From contig PNKV01000002.1 in assembly GCA_013822685.1 (NCBI GenBank), forward strand, positions 186,001-250,000: a stretch of DNA of 64,000 nucleotides. Direction: 5' to 3'. This DNA is from Leptothrix sp. (in: b-proteobacteria) (GTDB lineage Bacteria > Pseudomonadota > Gammaproteobacteria > Burkholderiales > Burkholderiaceae_C). The notes under the pieces are model-generated. The model did no database searches, was not told the DNA's origin, and saw only the letters and a list, made by a program, of their open reading frames with translations. Shown one piece after another: positions 1 to 8,714 of the stretch. The position numbers were made by a program, and so were the translations under genes. Position 1 is the stretch's first letter. Every line of letters begins with the position of its first letter.

Positions 1-1635
1 CGCCTGAGAGTGCCGCCGTTGGTGGGCTATCTGCTGGCCGGCATCGTGATCGGCCCAGCCACCCCCGGCTTCGTTGCAGACATGGACCTGGCGGGGCAGT
101 TGTCCGAAATTGGGGTGATGCTGTTGATGTTGGGCGTGGGCCTGCATTTCTCGCTGGCCGATCTTCTGGCCGTCAAGCGCATTGCCATCCCGGGGGCCAT
201 CCTTCAGATCACGGTGGCGACCGCCATGGGCATGGGCACGGCCATGTTGTGGGGCTGGAGCCTGGGTGGAGCCCTGGTCTTTGGCCTGTCCTTGTCGGTG
301 GCCAGCACGGTGGTGCTGCTCAAGGCGCTGGAAGCGCGCAACGTGCTGGAGTCGGTCAACGGCCGCATCGCCGTGGGGTGGTTGGTGGTGGAAGACCTGG
401 TCATGGTGCTGGTGCTGGTGTTGCTGCCGGCGCTGGCACCCATGTTGGGCGGCACAACCGACCCGCAGGCTGCCGCCTCCGGCCAAAGCCTCTGGCTCAC
501 CTTGGGGCTGACCTTGGGCAAGGTGGCCACCTTCATCGCGCTGATGCTGGTGGTGGGGCGGCGCGTGTTCCCGAAGGTGCTGTGGTTGGTGGCCAAGACT
601 GGCTCGCGCGAGTTGTTCACGCTGTGCGTGGTGGCCACGGCAGTGGGCGTGGCCTATGGTTCGGCCAAGCTGTTTGACGTGTCTTTCGCGCTGGGTGCTT
701 TCTTCGCCGGGATGATGATGCGCGAATCGGAATTCAGCCACCGCGCGGCCGAAGAATCCCTGCCGTTGCGCGATGCCTTCTCGGTGCTGTTTTTCGTGTC
801 GGTGGGCATGCTGTTTGACCCCAGCGTGCTGCTGCAAGAGCCACTCAGGGTGCTCGTCGTGGTGGCGATCATTATGGTCGGCAAGACGCTCGCCGCCATG
901 GCGCTGGTGCTGGCCTTCCGCTATCCGCTCAACAGCGCTTTGACGGTCAGCGCCAGCTTGGCGCAGATTGGCGAGTTCTCCTTCATCCTGGCAGGGCTGG
1001 GCGTGGGGCTCAAACTACTGACACCTGAAGGCTACAGCCTCATCCTGGCCGGCGCCCTGATATCCATTGCTTTGAATTCATTGTTGTTCGCGGCCATCGA
1101 GCCGGCACAGAACTGGATCCGGTCGCGCTCGGCACTGGCGCGCAGCCTGGAACTGCGCGACGACCCCTTAGCCGAGCTGCCCATGTCCGTGCCCCAATCG
1201 GTGCTCACTGGCCAAGTGGTTCTGGTGGGCCACGGCCGGGTGGGCAGCCGCATTGCCCAGGCCCTGGTCGACCGCAATCTGCCTTTTGTGGTGGCTGAGG
1301 AAAACCGCGAAGTGGTGGAGCAACTGCGCGCCAACAACATCCCGGCCGTCTGGGGCAATGCGTCTGACCCCTCAGTGCTGATTCAGGCCCACGTGGCGCG
1401 GGCCGGCATGCTCGTCATCGCCACGCCCGATTCGTTCAACGTGCGCAAGATGGTGGAGATCGCGCGCACCCTGAACCCCGCCATCGAGGTGGTGGTGCGC
1501 ACCCACAACGAGGCCGAAGGCCGACTGTTGGAGCAAGACGAAGTGGGCAAGATTTTCATCGGTGAACACGAACTGGCCCAAGCCATGCTGGGCCATGTCC
1601 TGTTCAGAATGGGGCATGACCTTCGCCGAACATGA
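1..1635 (+). CDS. Monovalent cation:proton antiporter, KefB/YbaL type (5' end outside window)
   Basis: Inner-membrane CPA2-family antiporter exchanging K+ or Na+ for protons. The reading frame is open to the first base of the window (Arg-Leu-Arg before a GTG), and the family motif PPLVGYLLAGIVIGP normally lies about 30 residues into the protein, so the true start is upstream. Roughly ten hydrophobic segments (Na_H_exchanger domain) fill the first 370 visible residues. A cytosolic TrkA-N/RCK domain follows, with the nucleotide-binding motif VLVGHGRVGSRIAQAL and the strand ending VVAEE, which suggests control by NAD(H) or another nucleotide. The protein ends shortly after the RCK domain, with no clear TrkA-C domain. 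Its 3' end overlaps the convergent dioxygenase gene by 32 bases. The ion specificity cannot be told from the sequence. Confidence 0.93.
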   Translation, partial: RLRVPPLVGYLLAGIVIGPATPGFVADMDLAGQLSEIGVMLLMLGVGLHFSLADLLAVKRIAIPGAILQITVATAMGMGTAMLWGWSLGGALVFGLSLSVASTVVLLKALEARNVLESVNGRIAVGWLVVEDLVMVLVLVLLPALAPMLGGTTDPQAAASGQSLWLTLGLTLGKVATFIALMLVVGRRVFPKVLWLVAKTGSRELFTLCVVATAVGVAYGSAKLFDVSFALGAFFAGMMMRESEFSHRAAEESLPLRDAFSVLFFVSVGMLFDPSVLLQEPLRVLVVVAIIMVGKTLAAMALVLAFRYPLNSALTVSASLAQIGEFSFILAGLGVGLKLLTPEGYSLILAGALISIALNSLLFAAIEPAQNWIRSRSALARSLELRDDPLAELPMSVPQSVLTGQVVLVGHGRVGSRIAQALVDRNLPFVVAEENREVVEQLRANNIPAVWGNASDPSVLIQAHVARAGMLVIATPDSFNVRKMVEIARTLNPAIEVVVRTHNEAEGRLLEQDEVGKIFIGEHELAQAMLGHVLFRMGHDLRRT

Positions 1636-2428
1636 AGCTGGACACCGTGATGCCGCCGAAGAAGTTGTCTTCGTGGTAAACGCATCGGGCGCTTTCGCCT
1701 TCAGCGGCGCCCACGGCCACCATCAGCGGCACGAGGTGATCTTCACGCGGGTGCGCCATGCGCGCGGCGGGTGCCGAAGCCCAATCGAGCAAGCGCCGGG
1801 ACCGTTCGGCCGGGCTTGAATCGACTAACGCGCTTTGCAGCCATTGGTCAAAGGCCTTGGATGCGGCCTGGCCACCGGGGCCGAAGGCGCGCAGGTTGTG
1901 ATAGCTCAAGCCGCTGCCAATGATGAGCACGCCTTCGTCTCGCAAAGGCGCGAGGATTCGGCCCAGGGCCAGGTGCTCGGCCGGGTCATAGCTGCTTTTC
2001 ATGGACAGTTGCAGCACGGGCACTTGCGCCTCCGGGTAGATGGAGAACAGCGGCACGAACGTGCCATGGTCAAAGCCCCGCTGCGCGTCCAAGCGCGCTG
2101 GCAAACCAGCGGCCCTGATCAGCGTTTGCACGCGCTCGGCCAATGCCGGTGAGCCCGGTGCGGGGTAAGTGATGGCGTAGGTGTGCTGCGGGAAGCCCGA
2201 GTAGTCGTAGATCATCGGGGGCTGGGGCGCGGCCATCACCGTGAACTCGGGCTCTTCCCAGTGGCCGGAGATGACCAACACCGCTTTGGGCGTCTGGCCC
2301 AATTGGCCGGGCACGGCCCTCAGCGAGGCTTCTAATTGGTCATAAGCCCCGTTCATCTGCGTCTTCATCCAGGGCCAGGGCCCGCCGCCGTGCGAAATGA
2401 AATAAGTGGGAAGGCGGGGGCTGGCCAT
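1604..2428 (-). CDS. ygiD: DODA-type extradiol aromatic ring-opening dioxygenase (class III, LigB-like)
   Basis: Non-haem metal-dependent dioxygenase of the DOPA 4,5-dioxygenase/YgiD group, 274 residues, the usual size. Metal-ligand histidines are visible in the conserved contexts SHGGG (near residue 13), ISGHWE, FDHGTF and HPREDHLVPL. The C-terminal stretch CVYHEDNFFGG is also typical. The start is supported by an AGGA sequence about 10 bases upstream. Homologues cleave catechol-type rings such as DOPA, but the natural substrate in bacteria is often unknown. The gene is single, convergent with the antiporter and divergent from nothing obvious, so context gives no substrate hint. Confidence 0.9.
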   Translation of the reverse strand: MASPRLPTYFISHGGGPWPWMKTQMNGAYDQLEASLRAVPGQLGQTPKAVLVISGHWEEPEFTVMAAPQPPMIYDYSGFPQHTYAITYPAPGSPALAERVQTLIRAAGLPARLDAQRGFDHGTFVPLFSIYPEAQVPVLQLSMKSSYDPAEHLALGRILAPLRDEGVLIIGSGLSYHNLRAFGPGGQAASKAFDQWLQSALVDSSPAERSRRLLDWASAPAARMAHPREDHLVPLMVAVGAAEGESARCVYHEDNFFGGITVSSFMFGEGHAPF

Positions 2429-2480
2429 GGTCAGGTTCCTGGGTAAGGCAGTGCAACCTGGTCAATGTAGCGGGATCTGA

Positions 2481-4910
2481 TCAGTGCAGTGCAACCGAAG
2501 GCGGATTGGGCCCACGGCGCGATCGCCGAGGCTCGCGCCAGCCCGGCGCCCAGCGCGCCAGCAGCGCCGCCAGCTGGGCGCGTCCGAACGGTTTGGCCAG
2601 GTGGTCATCCATGCCGACTTGCAGGCAGCGTTCGCGGTCTTCACTCATGGCATTGGCCGTCAGCGCGATGATCGGCGTGGGCTTGAGCTCACGTTGCGCC
2701 TCGTACAAGCGGATGGCCTCGGTGGCGCCCAATCCATCCAGCACGGGCATGTGCCAATCCATCAGCACCAGGTCGAACGGGGTTTGTGACTGCTGAGCGG
2801 TTGACCACAGTTGCGTGGCCTCGGCGCCATCGTTGGCGATGACGACATCGCAACCCAACTGGCGCAACTGCTCCTCGGCCACGATGATGTTGACGGGGTG
2901 GTCTTCGGCCAGCAACACACGCACGCTGGCCGCGGGCTTGACGGGTGAGGGCGCGCGGCTCCACTGTGTGTCGGTTGCCCGTTGCCGCTGGAACACGTTG
3001 TGCAAGGCTTCTTGCAAACTGCGGCGCCGGATGGGTTTGCTCAGCCACACGAGTGGCGCGGGGCGGTTGGCCTCGGGGTCGGACGAGAAGTCGCCCTCCA
3101 GGGAGGTCAGCAACACCGTGGGCACCCGCCTGAGCAAAGCAGGGGCACTGGAGCCGGCGCTGTTGCAGCGCACGGCCAGGTCAAACGCTGCGCTCGCTTC
3201 GGCCATCAGCTTGGCCGCTTCGTGGTCGCTCGGGCACGAGGTGGTCACCATGCCCAAGGCCTTCAGGTAGCGGACCAGCAAGGCGGCCGTGGCCGGGTGC
3301 GGTTCAACCACCAGGACGCGCTGTCCGGCCAGTGGCGATGATGGCTCGGCTGCTTCAGCCGATTCGGGGGCAGCCAAGGCAGGGCGTGCCACGGCAGGCA
3401 AGGGCAGCCTGACCACGAAGGTCGAGCCCAGCGTGGGGATGCTGCTCAGGCTGATGCGCCCACCCATGAGTTCGCACAGGTAGCGCGTGATGCTCAAGCC
3501 CAGGCCTGTGCCGCCAAAGCGGCGCGTGGTGGATTCGTCGGCCTGCGCGAAGGCCTCGAAGATTTTTTGTTGAACCGGCACGGGGATGCCGATGCCCGTG
3601 TCCCGGACGGTCAGCTCCACGTCGCCCGCCGGGGTCATCTTGACCAGGGTGATGACCTCGCCCACGGTGGTGAACTTGATGGCGTTGGACATCAGGTTGG
3701 CCAGGACCTGACGAACACGCACCGGGTCGCCAATCAGCAGGGGCGGCACGTCGGCGGCCACTTCGCAGATCAGCTCCAGCCCCTTGGACTGTGCCTCTTG
3801 GGCGAACAGCCCGGCCACCTCCTCGGCCAACTCGCCCAGGTCAAAGGGGATGGACTCCAGGCGCATGCTTTGCGCCTCAATCTTGGAGAGATCCAGGATG
3901 TCATTGAGGATGGCGAGCAAGGACTCGGCCGACGAGCGCGCCAAGCCGACGAAATGCCGTTGGCGGTCATTGAGCAGGCTGTCGTTGAGCAGGTCAAGCA
4001 CGCCCAGCACGCCGTTCATGGGTGTGCGGATCTCGTGGCTCATGTTGGCCAGGAACTGCGATTTGGAGCGGTTGGCCTCTTCGGCGGCGTCCTTGGCCTG
4101 GCGCAACTCGACCGTGCGCATGGTCACGGTGTCTTCCAGCGAGGCGTTGTAGGCGGCCAGGGTCGAATCGCGGGCCTGGATCTCTTCCAGCATGCCGTTG
4201 AAGCCCTGGTAGAGCGAGCCAATTTCGTCGCGATGGTGGGTCTTGACCCGCAGGTCGTACTGGTGGTCTTGCGAGACCTTTTGCATGCTGTCGGCCAGCT
4301 TGACGATGGGCTGGATCACGCTTTTTTGCAGGGGCAACAGCACCGTCATGGCTGCCAGCGACGCCAGCAGGCTCAAGCCCAGCAGCAGGCCGGCACGCCA
4401 GTAGATGCCTTGCAGCATGTGGCGAGGATCGACCTCGACCAGCAAGGTGCCCACGCGCGCACCGTCCAGCAACACAGGCTGGGCCAGGCTCAAGGCGGTC
4501 CAGTCATAGCGCAATGATTGTTCTTGCTGGACATGGATGGCTTGCTTGATCAGTTCATCGCTGGCGCCCGGTGTGTCGTCCACGTACATGTCGGCACGGG
4601 CGAACATGGCCAGCTTTCGGCCAGCCGGGTCCAGCAGAATGGCCTGGGTGACCTCGGGCAGGGCATTCAGGCTGTTGAGCACGGCGCGGGCCGCGTCCGA
4701 GTCGCCAAAGGCCAAGGCAGCGCGGGCGTTCAAGGCCAGGATCTGCGTGACGCTGGAGGTGTTGGTGTACAGCCGGTTGCGCTCAGAGCGCAGATCCAGG
4801 ATGGTGGTGGCCACGAACAGCACGATCGCCGCCAACATGGTCGAGGCGGCCAGCACCATGGACAGCTTGCGCCTGAAGCTCCATTGGCGAGGGTGGATCC
4901 AGGGGCTCAT
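2481..4910 (-). CDS. Hybrid sensor histidine kinase with CHASE8-like periplasmic sensor and two receiver domains
   Basis: Inner-membrane hybrid kinase, 809 residues. Order: transmembrane segment (about 17-38), periplasmic CHASE8-like region (about 40-170), second transmembrane segment (about 172-193), HAMP (about 195-250), HisKA with phospho-acceptor His292 in [11 protein letters not shown], HATPase_c (about 395-505, N box [10 protein letters not shown] boxes RDTGIGI and FGGTGLGL), then two receivers. The first receiver (about 530-640) has lost the acidic pocket: the phospho-acceptor position reads DLAVRCN. The second (about 663-790) is intact, with Asp718 in LMDWHMP and Lys in the LAKPF motif. 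The gene overlaps the upstream yfiR-like gene by ATGA. CHASE8 sensors are the part of YfiN that YfiR binds, so the neighbour is a plausible ligand (inference). No separate output regulator is seen nearby. Confidence 0.92.
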   Translation of the reverse strand: MSPWIHPRQWSFRRKLSMVLAASTMLAAIVLFVATTILDLRSERNRLYTNTSSVTQILALNARAALAFGDSDAARAVLNSLNALPEVTQAILLDPAGRKLAMFARADMYVDDTPGASDELIKQAIHVQQEQSLRYDWTALSLAQPVLLDGARVGTLLVEVDPRHMLQGIYWRAGLLLGLSLLASLAAMTVLLPLQKSVIQPIVKLADSMQKVSQDHQYDLRVKTHHRDEIGSLYQGFNGMLEEIQARDSTLAAYNASLEDTVTMRTVELRQAKDAAEEANRSKSQFLANMSHEIRTPMNGVLGVLDLLNDSLLNDRQRHFVGLARSSAESLLAILNDILDLSKIEAQSMRLESIPFDLGELAEEVAGLFAQEAQSKGLELICEVAADVPPLLIGDPVRVRQVLANLMSNAIKFTTVGEVITLVKMTPAGDVELTVRDTGIGIPVPVQQKIFEAFAQADESTTRRFGGTGLGLSITRYLCELMGGRISLSSIPTLGSTFVVRLPLPAVARPALAAPESAEAAEPSSPLAGQRVLVVEPHPATAALLVRYLKALGMVTTSCPSDHEAAKLMAEASAAFDLAVRCNSAGSSAPALLRRVPTVLLTSLEGDFSSDPEANRPAPLVWLSKPIRRRSLQEALHNVFQRQRATDTQWSRAPSPVKPAASVRVLLAEDHPVNIIVAEEQLRQLGCDVVIANDGAEATQLWSTAQQSQTPFDLVLMDWHMPVLDGLGATEAIRLYEAQRELKPTPIIALTANAMSEDRERCLQVGMDDHLAKPFGRAQLAALLARWAPGWREPRRSRRGPNPPSVALH

Positions 4911-5524
4911 CGGCTGGCCCCGCTGTCAGGTTCCACGATGTTGGTGGCCAGGTTGAGCAGGTCGGCGGCCAGCTTCAAGCCGGTCTTCTGGGTCTGATTG
5001 CGGTTGATTTCGAAGCGCAGACGGGTGCCCACCCGCATGACCCGGATCATGCCGCCATCCTGCGCAAAGCCTTCGATGTCACTCACCGTCAGCGTGGGTT
5101 GCGTGGCCAGCATCTGCAGGTATTGGGCGCGCCGCCGGCTGTCGGTTTCGGCGATGAAAACCAGGTGGCACAGCTTGAGCTCATCGGGCCGTTCAGGTTG
5201 GAAGAAGCGCAGGGGGTGCCCCTGGACGGGCCGGTCATTGAGGCTGATCATGGCGTTGGCCAAAGCCTCTCTGCGGCCCAGCAGACATGAGTTGAGCGGC
5301 GCGGTCTTGGTGGCGAAAGCACTCGCGGGCCACTCGGTGAACCGGGCAAAGTTGAACAGGTAGGCGGCCTGGATCGCGGCTTCGCTGGCCTCGGGTTCCG
5401 CGGCCTGGCTTGCCTCGGGGAAGGCGGCGTTGCCCAGGCAGGCCAGCACCACCAGCGATTCACGCCAACGGCCAAGCGCTGCCTTCAACAGGGCTTGCGG
5501 GGTGGTCGTGGCTTGGCGTTCCAT
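4907..5524 (-). CDS. YfiR-family periplasmic protein (DUF4154)
   Basis: Small periplasmic protein, 205 residues from the ATG at 5524. This start is preferred because the upstream gene stops at 5527 and earlier in-frame codons lie inside it. A hydrophobic signal-like segment (LVVLACLGNAAF) precedes the mature domain, which has the family features AAYLFNFARFTEWPASAF, a NDRPVQGHPL stretch and the LTVSDIEGFAQDGGMIRVMRVGTRLRFEIN core. Pseudomonas YfiR holds the diguanylate cyclase YfiN inactive by contacting its periplasmic domain. Here the partner gene encodes a histidine kinase instead. The 2-base gap to the receptor gene upstream and the ATGA overlap with the kinase downstream show tight translational coupling. 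Confidence 0.9.
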   Translation of the reverse strand: MERQATTTPQALLKAALGRWRESLVVLACLGNAAFPEASQAAEPEASEAAIQAAYLFNFARFTEWPASAFATKTAPLNSCLLGRREALANAMISLNDRPVQGHPLRFFQPERPDELKLCHLVFIAETDSRRRAQYLQMLATQPTLTVSDIEGFAQDGGMIRVMRVGTRLRFEINRNQTQKTGLKLAADLLNLATNIVEPDSGASR

Positions 5525-5526
5525 GC

Positions 5527-7554
5527 TCAGAACGAGGCCTCTACTTTGGCGTAGCCAGCGCGTTCCACTGGCGACGAAATGCGCGGGTTGATTTCCTGCG
5601 TGCGCTGGCGGCCCAGGTTGTGCCCGCCCACCGACAAGGTCAGCTCCGGGGTCATCATCCAGCGCAAATTCAGGTCCAGCGCCGTGCGGGATGGCACGTC
5701 GAGCCAAGGCACCATGGGGTCTTTGCGAGACGAGGTGTAGCGCAGCCAGACGTCCAGCATCCAGCGGTTGCTCAAATCGAACGACTCGCGCAGTGAGATG
5801 AGCGAGCGCGGCGTGCCGCCGAGGGTGGTGATGAGCGCGGGTGTGGCGAAGCGGGTCTCCATGTAGCTGTAAGCCAGTTGCTGGCGCCAGAACTTGGCGA
5901 TGCGCCAGTCGGCCGACATTTCGATGCCGCGAGTGGTGGCGCGCGTGGCCGAGGTCAGTGCGGCGGTGACAACCTGCCGGCCATTCACGGTGGTGTCGCT
6001 GACGATGACGAAGTCGTTCAGGAAGTCGGGCGAAACACCCAGCAAGGGGTTGTAGCGTTGCACAAAGGCGGCCATGTCGACCGACAGGTTCTGGCGCAAC
6101 TGGCTGCGCCAGCCGGCTTCCAGCGCGGTCACTTTCTCGACGATGCGGGCGCCAGGGTTGAAGCCCAGTCTGGCGGTGAGGGGCGTGCCGGTGCCTTGGA
6201 GTTCGATGTTGACGCCACCATCCGCCTCGCCACGGGCTGGCGCGCGAACTGCCCGCGATGCCGCAATCCAGCTGGACGAGCGCTCGCTCATTTTCCAGAG
6301 TAGCCGGGCGTTGGGAGAAGCCTGGGCGCCGGAATAGGGATCGTGGTCGACGCGCGCACCGTAGGTCAACAGAAGCTGATCAGGCAGCAAGGCGTACTCA
6401 TCTTGCGCGAACACCCGCCCCTGCACCAAAGTTTGTGCCGCGGGATCGACGGTGATCAGCGGCAAGCTGTCGATCCTGTCGTGATACCAGGTCACGCCCA
6501 AGCCCCACAGCACGTCGTGGCGTGAACCCTCAGGGTGCCATCGGTGTTGAACGTCCAGGTCGGCCGATTGAGAACGTTGTACCGCGTAGCCGCTTTGTTC
6601 GTTGCGCTGGCTCTGCACGGTGGTTTGAACATGCAGCTCGGATGCTGCGCTCAGCGGCGTGTCCAACGAGGCGCTGACAATGGCTTTCTCGGTGCTTTGA
6701 ATCGTGGGCGCCGCAAGGTTGGTGAAGTCGGGCAAGGGCAGCTCGCCGTTTTTGATGGACCGCAGTGCCTGGCCTTGCACGGACAGCCGTGAGCCGTTGC
6801 GCAGGCCCTGGTCATAGCGCAGCCCGATGGTCTCGGCATGCGCGCTGTTGTTTTCACGCGCGCCCGATGAATCGACGGAATCGGCCTGGCGATCGGCCTG
6901 GCCATAGAACCTGAGCCATCCATCCTGGCCCAGGGCGGCGCCATGGCGCAGCAGCAAGCGGTCCGATCCGTCGGTGCCCACACTGGCCACGGCCAGGTTG
7001 CCCTGGGTGTTCTTGGCATCGCGGGTGATGATGTTGATCACGCCGTTGACGGCGTTGGTGCCCCAGATGGCACCCGCAGGGCCACGGATGACTTCGATGC
7101 GCTCGATGTCCTCCAGCGGCACGCGCTCGGCCTCCCAAAGGACGCCGCTGTACAAGGGTGAGAACACACTGCGGCCATCGATCAGCACTTGCAGCTTGTT
7201 GGAGAAGCGGCCCGCCTCGCCACGCACGCCCACGGCCCAGCCGGAGGGCGACATTTGCGCCACGTCCACACCGGGGGCCATGCGGAGGGCTTCGGGCAGG
7301 GAGCGCACGCCAGAGCGCAGGATGTCATCGCGGGTGATGACGTGCACGGCATCCGGCACATCGGCCAGGGCCTGCGTGCGGCGGCTGGCAGAGACGATTT
7401 CAACCCGCATCAACTCTTCCAGCGATAAGTTGGCCAATGCATCGGCTTCGCTTTTGACTTGCGCGTGCGCCACGCCCCATGCGGGGTACAAATTGAGCAG
7501 TGCGGCGGTGACGAGGAGCGTCAAATACCTTGGTTTGGGAGCGTCGGGCGTCAT
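5527..7554 (-). CDS. TonB-dependent outer-membrane receptor
   Basis: Outer-membrane gated channel of 675 residues from the ATG at 7554 (MTPDAPKPRYLTLL). A signal peptide ends near AHA-Q. Next comes a short region with LANLSLEELMRVEIVSASRRTQ (TonB-box-like start), a plug domain with VHVITRDDILRSGVRSLPEAL, IDGRSVFSPLYSGVLWE and IERIEVIRGPAGAIWG, and a beta-barrel that ends in Phe, as outer-membrane barrels do. An in-frame GTG at 7668 would add 38 residues but they do not look like a signal peptide. Receptors of this subgroup are often found with YfiR-like proteins and signalling enzymes. The ligand is unknown; no siderophore or cobalamin genes are nearby. Confidence 0.92.
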   Translation of the reverse strand: MTPDAPKPRYLTLLVTAALLNLYPAWGVAHAQVKSEADALANLSLEELMRVEIVSASRRTQALADVPDAVHVITRDDILRSGVRSLPEALRMAPGVDVAQMSPSGWAVGVRGEAGRFSNKLQVLIDGRSVFSPLYSGVLWEAERVPLEDIERIEVIRGPAGAIWGTNAVNGVINIITRDAKNTQGNLAVASVGTDGSDRLLLRHGAALGQDGWLRFYGQADRQADSVDSSGARENNSAHAETIGLRYDQGLRNGSRLSVQGQALRSIKNGELPLPDFTNLAAPTIQSTEKAIVSASLDTPLSAASELHVQTTVQSQRNEQSGYAVQRSQSADLDVQHRWHPEGSRHDVLWGLGVTWYHDRIDSLPLITVDPAAQTLVQGRVFAQDEYALLPDQLLLTYGARVDHDPYSGAQASPNARLLWKMSERSSSWIAASRAVRAPARGEADGGVNIELQGTGTPLTARLGFNPGARIVEKVTALEAGWRSQLRQNLSVDMAAFVQRYNPLLGVSPDFLNDFVIVSDTTVNGRQVVTAALTSATRATTRGIEMSADWRIAKFWRQQLAYSYMETRFATPALITTLGGTPRSLISLRESFDLSNRWMLDVWLRYTSSRKDPMVPWLDVPSRTALDLNLRWMMTPELTLSVGGHNLGRQRTQEINPRISSPVERAGYAKVEASF

Positions 7555-7606
7555 CCGGGTGCGATTACAACTTGGGAAGCATCTGATTGAATCGAATCTG
7601 CGCACG

Positions 7607-7620
7607 GCCCCCATGGGGGC
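7607..7620. repeat. Perfect 14-bp palindrome in the receptor leader
   Basis: GCCCCCATGGGGGC lies 53 bases upstream of the receptor start. It could be an operator or part of the leader RNA fold; nothing in the sequence decides which. Confidence 0.4.
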
Positions 7621-7659
7621 TTTACCGAACAAACTCGCGAATAGCGCCCCATTATTGAT

Positions 7660-7683
7660 GACAGCCACCCTCCTTCGGCTGTC
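7660..7683 (-). promoter_or_regulatory. Leader hairpin with Shine-Dalgarno-like loop upstream of the TonB receptor
   Basis: On the minus strand GACAGCC and GGCTGTC form a perfect 7-bp stem around a 10-base loop containing AAGGAGG, a perfect anti-16S match. It is about 110 bases before the chosen receptor start and directly precedes the alternative GTG at 7668, with too little spacing to serve it. It may be a structural element of the 5' UTR. Function unknown. Confidence 0.35.
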
Positions 7684-7707
7684 CGATATACATAAGGTTG
7701 CATTTGT

Positions 7708-7724
7708 CCCCCTGCCTCGGGGGG
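7708..7724 (-). terminator. Hairpin downstream of ybiB
   Basis: CCCCC-TGCCTC-GGGGG gives a strong short stem just after the ybiB stop codon at 7731. The following minus-strand bases (ACAAATG) contain no clear T tract, so this is a possible rather than a certain terminator. It separates ybiB from the downstream receptor operon. Confidence 0.4.
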
Positions 7725-7730
7725 CGGCGC

Positions 7731-8666
7731 TCAGGCTTGCTTCAAGGCCTGCACCAGGCAGTTGACCTGGGCAGAAATGGCCGACGGCAGTGGCTGCTGG
7801 CCCGACATCAGCTCCTGGATATAGCGGGCGGTGGTGTCGGCAGCGAAGCCATTGGGCAACTCGGGCAACTCGGTCAGGACACCGTCGACCGGGGCGCGCG
7901 AGAGGCTTTCGTCGCGCAAGCCTTTGATGAAGACATCGAAGCGCGGCTGGCGGCGCGGGTCTGCCACGGGTTCGCCTTCGGTGCCACGCATCAACAGCGC
8001 ATTGGCCTGGGCATGCTTGAGGTAGGCGTTCAGCGAAATGGCGTATTCAGGGTGGGTGTGGTTGACCACGCGCATGGTGCGCGAACCTGCTTCGGCCACG
8101 ATGGGGTCAAGCAGTTTGGCCACAGTGTGGCCGGGGTTGCGAAGACCGATCGTCCAGCGCACATCCAGCAGCTTGGCCAGCGGCGGGCACAGCGTGGCGA
8201 TGTCCATGAAGGCAGGGCGCCCTGCCTGCCAGGCATCTTGCACGTCTTGTGTGCTGGCCGCCGTGGGCAAGCCCAGCGCGCCAAACACCTGGGCGGTGGT
8301 CACGCGCGTGGGGTCGTGCCTTGGGCCATGCACCAGCACGGCCACTCCCTGCTTGGCCAGTTGGAGGGCCAACAAGGGGGTCAGGTTGGGTAATTTTCGC
8401 GCCCCGTTGTACGAGGGCAGCACCACCACGCCAGAGGGCGCCGCTGGGATCGGCAGGCAATGGGCCAGGGTGGCGCGCACAAAGCCATCCAGTTCGTTCA
8501 CTTCTTCGCCTTTGATGCGCATGGCCAGGCAAAAGGCGCCCACCTCCAGGTCAGTGACCTGACCGGCCAGCACTTGACTCATCAGGTCATGCGCCTGCTC
8601 GGCCGTCAGGGGCCGGGCGCCATCCTTGCCCCGGCCGATGACCTTGATGTATGCGCTGATGCTCAT
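7731..8666 (-). CDS. ybiB: DNA-binding protein YbiB (TrpD2, anthranilate phosphoribosyltransferase-like fold)
   Basis: A 311-residue member of the nucleoside phosphoribosyltransferase class III fold that has lost the phosphoribosyltransferase reaction; E. coli YbiB binds nucleic acid and is tied to the SOS response. Visible family features are the N-terminal helical domain (LTAEQAHDLMSQVLAGQVTDLEVGAFCLAMRIKGE), the KLPNLTPLLALQLAKQGVAVLVHG strand-loop and GLRNPGHTVAKLLDP. It follows nasA by 48 bases on the same strand and is probably co-transcribed. The nasA-ybiB pairing is common in Burkholderiales, but no functional link is established. Confidence 0.9.
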   Translation of the reverse strand: MSISAYIKVIGRGKDGARPLTAEQAHDLMSQVLAGQVTDLEVGAFCLAMRIKGEEVNELDGFVRATLAHCLPIPAAPSGVVVLPSYNGARKLPNLTPLLALQLAKQGVAVLVHGPRHDPTRVTTAQVFGALGLPTAASTQDVQDAWQAGRPAFMDIATLCPPLAKLLDVRWTIGLRNPGHTVAKLLDPIVAEAGSRTMRVVNHTHPEYAISLNAYLKHAQANALLMRGTEGEPVADPRRQPRFDVFIKGLRDESLSRAPVDGVLTELPELPNGFAADTTARYIQELMSGQQPLPSAISAQVNCLVQALKQA

Positions 8667-8714
8667 GCTGGTGGCCGCGAACGGCGTCTCATTGAAACCC
8701 TGATTATCGTGGGC

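Noticed and set aside
7555..7668. Longer TonB receptor from GTG 7668
   Set aside because: The extra 38 residues precede and would spoil the signal peptide, and AAGGAGG is too close to the GTG.
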